From NCBI RefSeq assembly GCF_004361835.1, contig NZ_SNWD01000005.1, positions 124,001 through 188,000 of the forward strand: a stretch of 64,000 nt of DNA, written 5' to 3'. The notes under the pieces are model-generated. The model searched no databases and was not told where the DNA came from. It saw only the letters and a program-made list of their open reading frames with translations. How positions within the stretch are numbered: position 1 is the first letter of the stretch; the number at the start of each line of letters is the position of its first letter. The translations under genes and the position numbers were made by a program. Of this stretch, positions 60,097 to 64,000 are shown in pieces. This DNA comes from Stakelama pacifica (GTDB taxonomy: Bacteria; Pseudomonadota; Alphaproteobacteria; Sphingomonadales; Sphingomonadaceae).

Positions 60097-60545
60097 AACA
60101 CGCGCTCTAAAATATGGAGGCCGCGTGATTTTGTGCGTCCGCAGAACTGCCAACCAGCCATCTTGAAACAATAGCCGGGGTTCGCACTTACCTTTGCAGG
60201 GTCGACGTAAGTATAATGGCGCGTATCCGGCCATTTTCGATCGGCGATAGCATCAGCTGCTCGGATCAAATCGGAGGACAGGCCTGCGCCGCTGTTGCTG
60301 AACACTGCACAATTCACACCTCTCTGTCCCGTATCGTCCAGAAAAACCCGCCAAGCCAACAGAGCACGGCGGCAGGGGGTAGAAAGTAGTAATTTTTGTC
60401 CGGGGCCGATGATTAGCAACGTGCCCCTATCGAGACGACGCGCGCGGCTGCGCTCGCTGGAATAGTGCCGATTGTAAATAGCCGCAGCAATCGGATCACC
60501 GTCGAGGATCGGGATCCACACATCCAGCGGCAGAAGCTCCGTCAT
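60093..60545 (-). CDS. Conserved phage protein of unknown function
   Basis: A 150-residue protein with a compact, well-patterned sequence: YNRHYSSERSRARRLDRG near the start, GPGQKLLLST, GVNCAVFSNSG, HYTYVDPAKVSANPGYCF and the ending GLHILERVL. I recall similar sequences in phages and prophages of unrelated bacteria, always without assigned function. The conserved Arg/Tyr/Cys pattern suggests an enzyme, possibly GNAT-like. It lies between the helicase-like ATPase and the methyltransferase, coupled to both by four-base overlaps. Confidence 0.7.
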   Translation of the reverse strand: MTELLPLDVWIPILDGDPIAAAIYNRHYSSERSRARRLDRGTLLIIGPGQKLLLSTPCRRALLAWRVFLDDTGQRGVNCAVFSNSGAGLSSDLIRAADAIADRKWPDTRHYTYVDPAKVSANPGYCFKMAGWQFCGRTKSRGLHILERVL

Positions 60546-62425
60546 TCCTCATCGCCTCCCCGAATAACCGACAGCGGGATCGCAATCGCATTGTCCGCCC
60601 CCGCGCCATTGACGAACCGCATTTTCAGGCCGCGAACCGCGCCTTCCACCTTGCCCAGCGATTGCAGATACCCGCTCTTGTTCCACTCGGTGCGCTCGAA
60701 CAGGCCGACCAGCGGCGCACAGGTGGGATAGGCAAGCGCCAGATACGCCGAAGCCCATGAACCGGGCAGCGGCTCGCCCGCCAGCTTCGGCAGCGGCTCG
60801 CCGTCCGACCCGTGCTGCAATTCGATCAGGCGCAGGCCATATTGCTTCAGCCGGTGGCGCGACTGTTCGCCCGCCTTGGTCAGCGCATCGTCGAACTGCG
60901 CATCGGGCGTCATCGCGTTGGTGATGTGCTGCGCGATCGTCTCCGGTGCCGCGCCATGCGCGCCGGGGATCGTCTGATACAGCAAATGCTGGATGCAGCG
61001 CTGATCGTCGGTTTGCGCCTCTGCCTTGCCCCGCGCCATCATCGGCAGGATCAGGCGAACCCATTCCTGTTCGCGGCCATGTTCGGCATTCGCTTCGCTT
61101 TCGCGCCCCGGTGCCCGATCGAACATCAGGCAGTCGGCACAGGCCAGCAGCGTGCCGAATGTGTCCTGCCAGCGCCCTTCCAGCCCATGGCTGGCAATCA
61201 CGCGCTTATAATCGGTCAGCGTTTCGTCAAAGCGCGGCCATTGCTCGATCATCCGCCGGTGCATCCGCCGCCCGATCGCGCCCCATTTCTTCAAATCGGG
61301 GGGCGTCCACTGATCGTCCGCCTTGCGCGGCGGCACCTGCCGCATTTCCAGAATCGCCATACGGTTGCGCTCTTCGCCCTTGGCGATCGAATGCAGCACC
61401 GACGAAAACAGGAAACAGCTTTGCGCGGTGAATTCCTGCGCCTTGTGGTCGGCGCTCCCGCGATACATCTTCGCGCCCGACGACGCCTTTTTGGCAAGGT
61501 TCAGGATCGCGCGTTGCTTCTCCGGGTTATCGTCGGCCTCCGCCTCATCGATCATCACCGGCAACGTATCGTCGCCCAGCACCTGCCGAATGGCCGCTTC
61601 GCTCGCGTCCTCGGTATGCAGGCACCAATCGGACAGCAGCGCGCGATACAGCTTTTGCAGGCTCGATTTGCCCGCCGCCGTCGGGCCGACCAGCCACATA
61701 TGCGACCGCCAGCCCAGCGCCCCGCAAATATACATCTGCGCCACCATGCCCAGCGCCAGCAGCGGCGCGGCGTGCGGCTCGGTCCAATACCATTGCCGCA
61801 ACAGGTCGAGCAGCTGGCCCGCCTCTTCGCGCGTGCTCGATTCCGACGACGGCGCGGGCAACGCTTCCTGCGCGGGATAATAGCGTTCGCCGACGCGCCC
61901 TGCAGGATACTCGATCAACGGGCCGGGGCGTCCTTTCAGGTCGGCCGCGCCGGCCACCATGACGCGATTGCCCATGTGCAGGACAAGCTCTTCGTCCAGC
62001 CCCTGCCGATGCGCGCCGCGCCCGAACACACGGCCCTGCGGTTTGAAGATTTTGCGGGACCGGCACGCCAGCACGATCGCCGCGCTGCTCTTTTTCTGGT
62101 CCCACCCGGTAACGTCGCCATCCTTGTTGCGCTGCGGATAATGATGTTCCAGCCAGCTCTCGTCACCGACCATCAACAGGATATCGTTCTTACCCAATTT
62201 GGTGTCGCAGCAGATCAGTTGCTGCGAACTGTCGAGCAGATACAGGCGCAGGCCGCTTATCCCCAATGGCTGGATCGGCGCATCGGCGGGCAGGAACGGC
62301 ATGTCATATTGCGCGCTCGCATCCCCCTTTTTCTTGCGCAAATCCGGCGCATCGACCGGTTTGCTCGCGCTCTGGCGCACACTGTCCAGCCCCCCGCTTG
62401 CCATCAATCGCTCCGCTTCGCCCAT
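60542..62425 (-). CDS. Phage P-loop ATPase, primase-associated helicase-like
   Basis: A 627-residue protein. The Walker A is MWLVGPTAAGKSSL near residue 245, Walker B is LPVMIDEAEADD near residue 290, and a polar sensor-like stretch SCFLFSSVLHS follows. The N-terminal ~200 residues contain beta-rich sequence. Proteins of this type accompany Toprim primases and unwind DNA at phage origins; helicase action is inferred. It is followed by an overlapping gene and preceded by a 22-base overlap with an HTH-like gene. Confidence 0.75.
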   Translation of the reverse strand: MGEAERLMASGGLDSVRQSASKPVDAPDLRKKKGDASAQYDMPFLPADAPIQPLGISGLRLYLLDSSQQLICCDTKLGKNDILLMVGDESWLEHHYPQRNKDGDVTGWDQKKSSAAIVLACRSRKIFKPQGRVFGRGAHRQGLDEELVLHMGNRVMVAGAADLKGRPGPLIEYPAGRVGERYYPAQEALPAPSSESSTREEAGQLLDLLRQWYWTEPHAAPLLALGMVAQMYICGALGWRSHMWLVGPTAAGKSSLQKLYRALLSDWCLHTEDASEAAIRQVLGDDTLPVMIDEAEADDNPEKQRAILNLAKKASSGAKMYRGSADHKAQEFTAQSCFLFSSVLHSIAKGEERNRMAILEMRQVPPRKADDQWTPPDLKKWGAIGRRMHRRMIEQWPRFDETLTDYKRVIASHGLEGRWQDTFGTLLACADCLMFDRAPGRESEANAEHGREQEWVRLILPMMARGKAEAQTDDQRCIQHLLYQTIPGAHGAAPETIAQHITNAMTPDAQFDDALTKAGEQSRHRLKQYGLRLIELQHGSDGEPLPKLAGEPLPGSWASAYLALAYPTCAPLVGLFERTEWNKSGYLQSLGKVEGAVRGLKMRFVNGAGADNAIAIPLSVIRGGDEE

Positions 62426-62676
62426 TCGGCGGCGCGCGCTTCCATCATGCTGGGCGCATTGCGAATATCGATCCGGTCAGGATGCGCGACGAATACGGGC
62501 CGGGGCACGCGCGCCGGGTCGGGGCGGGCCGGGCGCTTGGTCAAAAACCGATGCCGCGCCCACGCCTCGCTTTCGGTGCAGCCCAGATACAGGCTACATT
62601 CCCGCATCGACAGCCCATCGCGCAGCCCGTCGATCAATTCGCGATCGCGTTCGCAGGTCCATGCAAAGCCGCTCAT
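62404..62676 (-). CDS. Small HTH/SANT-like phage protein
   Basis: A 90-residue protein. The first ~45 residues (FAWTCERDRELIDGLRDG, SMRECSLYLGCTESEAWARH) form a helix-turn-helix reminiscent of GcrA/SANT-type domains in alphaproteobacteria, and a proline/arginine-rich tail follows. It may bind DNA or the replication ATPase encoded next. The start MSGFAWT overlaps the upstream stop by four bases. Confidence 0.65.
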   Translation of the reverse strand: MSGFAWTCERDRELIDGLRDGLSMRECSLYLGCTESEAWARHRFLTKRPARPDPARVPRPVFVAHPDRIDIRNAPSMMEARAAEWAKRSD

Positions 62677-62909
62677 GGCCGCGCCTCGCGGCACTTGCGT
62701 TCGTAACGGTTGGCCGCGCGCATCCACGCTGGCCCCCATTGCCTCCACGAAAAGGTAACGCCCCCCAGTACGATGCCCAGTTGCAGATCGTTCGCACCGA
62801 ACACCTTCCATGCGATCAGCCCGCAGATGGAAGCAGCCGCAACGATCAGCGCGATTTTATAGGCGAAGACGACGCCGCGCATCGTCAGATAAGCGATCCG
62901 ATCGATCAC
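62673..62909 (-). CDS. Small phage membrane protein
   Basis: A 78-residue protein with two hydrophobic segments (VVFAYKIALIVAAASICGLIA and LQLGIVLGGVTFSW) and a basic tail (NRYERKCREARP). It is coupled by four-base overlaps on both sides in the replication operon. Function unknown. Confidence 0.6.
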   Translation of the reverse strand: MIDRIAYLTMRGVVFAYKIALIVAAASICGLIAWKVFGANDLQLGIVLGGVTFSWRQWGPAWMRAANRYERKCREARP

Positions 62910-63115
62910 GCCGTAATCCCCGCCATCGTCAGAATCGCCGCATCGACCGCGCGGCGGGTCGAATAGACCAGATCACGCCCACCGACCGCGCAATCGTCCA
63001 GCGACCGCCGCGCCGCATCAACGGCGGCATCGATTCGCTGTGTCGGTATCTTGCGCGACTGCATCGTGTCGCGGATCGCGCGCATAATCAGCGCATCATT
63101 TTCCGCGCGGCTCAT
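62906..63115 (-). CDS. Small phage protein, unknown function
   Basis: A 69-residue, mostly helical soluble protein starting MSRAENDALIMRAIRDTMQS. It overlaps its neighbours by four bases on both sides, which supports a real gene. No motif is recognised. Confidence 0.6.
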   Translation of the reverse strand: MSRAENDALIMRAIRDTMQSRKIPTQRIDAAVDAARRSLDDCAVGGRDLVYSTRRAVDAAILTMAGITA

Positions 63116-63336
63116 GCCGAGGGCACCCGATGAAGGTCATTTCGCACTGATATGGTCAGGCGATCCCGATCTTTGTGAATATCGAAATCACGAAACACCG
63201 CCATGGCGACCGCAGGGGCAACCTGTGACAGGCGTTCCGATACCCGACACTGTGCGTTCTCGACCTCTTCAGTGACGATCCTTTCGGCCTCCGCCTTTAT
63301 CGCCGCCAAAATAGCGCCTTGGATAAAATCGCTCAT
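63112..63336 (-). CDS. Small phage protein, unknown function
   Basis: A 74-residue protein with a helical N-terminal half (AAIKAEAERIVTEEVENAQC) and a beta-like C-terminal part (FDIHKDRDRLTISVRND). It overlaps the primase-like gene by four bases. No family is recognised. Confidence 0.6.
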   Translation of the reverse strand: MSDFIQGAILAAIKAEAERIVTEEVENAQCRVSERLSQVAPAVAMAVFRDFDIHKDRDRLTISVRNDLHRVPSA

Positions 63337-64000
63337 ACGTCCTCCATGCGCACACCGCGCAGTTCGTCGTTGAAATCCTTGAAACCGGGGCCGGGCCAGA
63401 TGCCGCGCACCCGCCGCCCCGCCTCCTGATGCTTCGCGATGACGCGTTCCTTCGTGCGATCGATCTGGGCGGCGGCGCGTTCATGCTTCGCCGCTTCGGC
63501 TTCATCGCCGCGCGCCAGCGCCTGGCGCACGCGAAACGCGCGCACTTCATCGTCATTGTCGTGGATCAGGGTCAGCGCCCGCGTCTGGTTACCCAGCACC
63601 AGCGCGCCCAGATTCTCCAGCGTCGCCGCCGCGACGATCCGCAAACCGGGGTCGGCCATGCCGACGCTCAGGCAGTTTTCGATGCCTTCACCCGCGAACG
63701 GTTCGACCTCAGGCGGAATATCGGCCAGCGTCGCCCGGCTCCGATTGCCTTTCAGCAGCGGGATATGCGCACCCGTGAAGCGGCCGAGGATCATCTTCGG
63801 CTCATCCAGCGGCGCTTTGCGCCACACGCCCCGGTGATATTCCAGATAGGTGCGATGCGTCGCGACATGGCCGACACCGGGCAGGATCATCTGCGCCAGC
63901 ATCGCCGGGATGCCGCGCCGCAATTCTCTGTTCCAGCAATCGTGCCGGTATCGCAGCGCGCCGGGATATTTGCCGAACACCGCGAAATCGATGCCCCGAC
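63333..64000 (-). CDS. Toprim/primase-like protein (5' end beyond the window)
   Basis: The last ~222 residues of a phage primase-like protein. The visible Toprim-type elements are the acidic VEPFAGEGIENCLSVGMAD (Glu-containing) and TLIHDNDDEVRAF (Asp-x-Asp). The basic C-terminal region ends GPGFKDFNDELRGVRMEDV, and DFND resembles the 'phage primase' tail. The N-terminal zinc-finger part would lie outside the window. It leads an operon with the helicase-like ATPase. Confidence 0.75.
   Translation of the reverse strand, partial: RGIDFAVFGKYPGALRYRHDCWNRELRRGIPAMLAQMILPGVGHVATHRTYLEYHRGVWRKAPLDEPKMILGRFTGAHIPLLKGNRSRATLADIPPEVEPFAGEGIENCLSVGMADPGLRIVAAATLENLGALVLGNQTRALTLIHDNDDEVRAFRVRQALARGDEAEAAKHERAAAQIDRTKERVIAKHQEAGRRVRGIWPGPGFKDFNDELRGVRMEDV

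Larger units (their letters stand above)
28860..64000. mobile_element. Temperate podovirus-like prophage (right end outside the window)
   Basis: A continuous block of phage genes starts right of ppx and still continues at the edge. It contains lysis genes, tailspikes, T7-type internal virion proteins, adaptor and nozzle, capsid, scaffold, portal, terminase, a regulatory region, and a replication operon with primase-like and helicase-like proteins. No tail tube, tape measure or sheath gene is seen, so the virion should be a short-tailed podovirus. The left boundary is placed by the change in composition and by the last host gene. Integrase and attR were not found and should lie beyond the right edge. 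Confidence 0.9.

Noticed and set aside
60812..62758. 648-residue plus-strand open frame
   Set aside because: Antisense shadow of the P-loop ATPase gene; His/Arg-rich translation without motifs.
28860..64000. CRISPR array or insertion sequence
   Set aside because: No regularly spaced direct repeats with spacers and no transposase gene were seen anywhere in the window.

Overview
The window reads as an alphaproteobacterial chromosome, most probably a sphingomonad (Sphingomonas/Sphingopyxis type). The evidence is high GC, TTG/GTG starts with ATGA-type overlaps, the ftsE-ftsX / zinc-ribbon and metX-metW / hisC-tyrC neighbourhoods, and a promoter matching the alphaproteobacterial general-stress sigma factor EcfG. 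About the first 28.6 kb is host DNA. The rest, to the right edge and beyond, is a temperate podovirus-like prophage whose structural genes are T7-like.

Host part, left to right: the end of feoB; ssb; a DUF1206 membrane protein; metX-metW facing hisC-tyrC; an ftsE-ftsX-ydcF-plsC operon divergent from a zinc-ribbon membrane protein; and tRNA-Leu(GAG) with a terminator. Next comes a run of ten tightly coupled genes (9691-21284) behind a GGAAC-N16-CGTT promoter: a PoxB/acetolactate-synthase-like TPP enzyme, an internally duplicated membrane protein, a gluconate-2-dehydrogenase-subunit-3-like protein, a GMC oxidoreductase, a membrane-tailed SDR, a GH15 glycosidase and cyoABCD (bo3 quinol oxidase). 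I infer a stress-induced carbon-oxidation and respiration unit in which dehydrogenase electrons reach quinone and then oxygen. Glutathione-dependent formaldehyde oxidation genes follow (class III ADH, VOC protein, S-formylglutathione hydrolase). Then come a phospholipase-D-like protein, rpoZ, a divergent Rrf2 regulator/flavin oxidoreductase pair sharing an inverted-repeat operator, rlmE and ppx.

Prophage part (from roughly 28.86 kb): the late genes lie on the minus strand. Read in transcription order from about 54.9 kb leftward they are small regulatory/membrane genes, terminase small and large subunits, portal, scaffold, capsid, adaptor, a nozzle protein split by one in-frame UGA, a gp13-like acetyltransferase, four internal-virion/ejection proteins (one with a transglycosylase domain), a tailspike, a lysis cassette (small membrane protein, holin, SAR endolysin, overlapping spanins) and a second spike. 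A 1.3 kb control region (54.9-56.2 kb) carries GTTC/GAAC repeat arrays, hairpins and a palindromic operator-like promoter. It separates the late genes from a small plus-strand early cluster that includes a protein with an N-terminal QLDLF clamp-binding motif. Right of that, a minus-strand operon of overlapping genes encodes a Toprim primase-like protein (cut by the window edge), small proteins, a P-loop helicase-like ATPase, an unknown protein and a DNA methyltransferase. No integrase, CI-like repressor or phage RNA polymerase is visible, so these are probably beyond the right edge.
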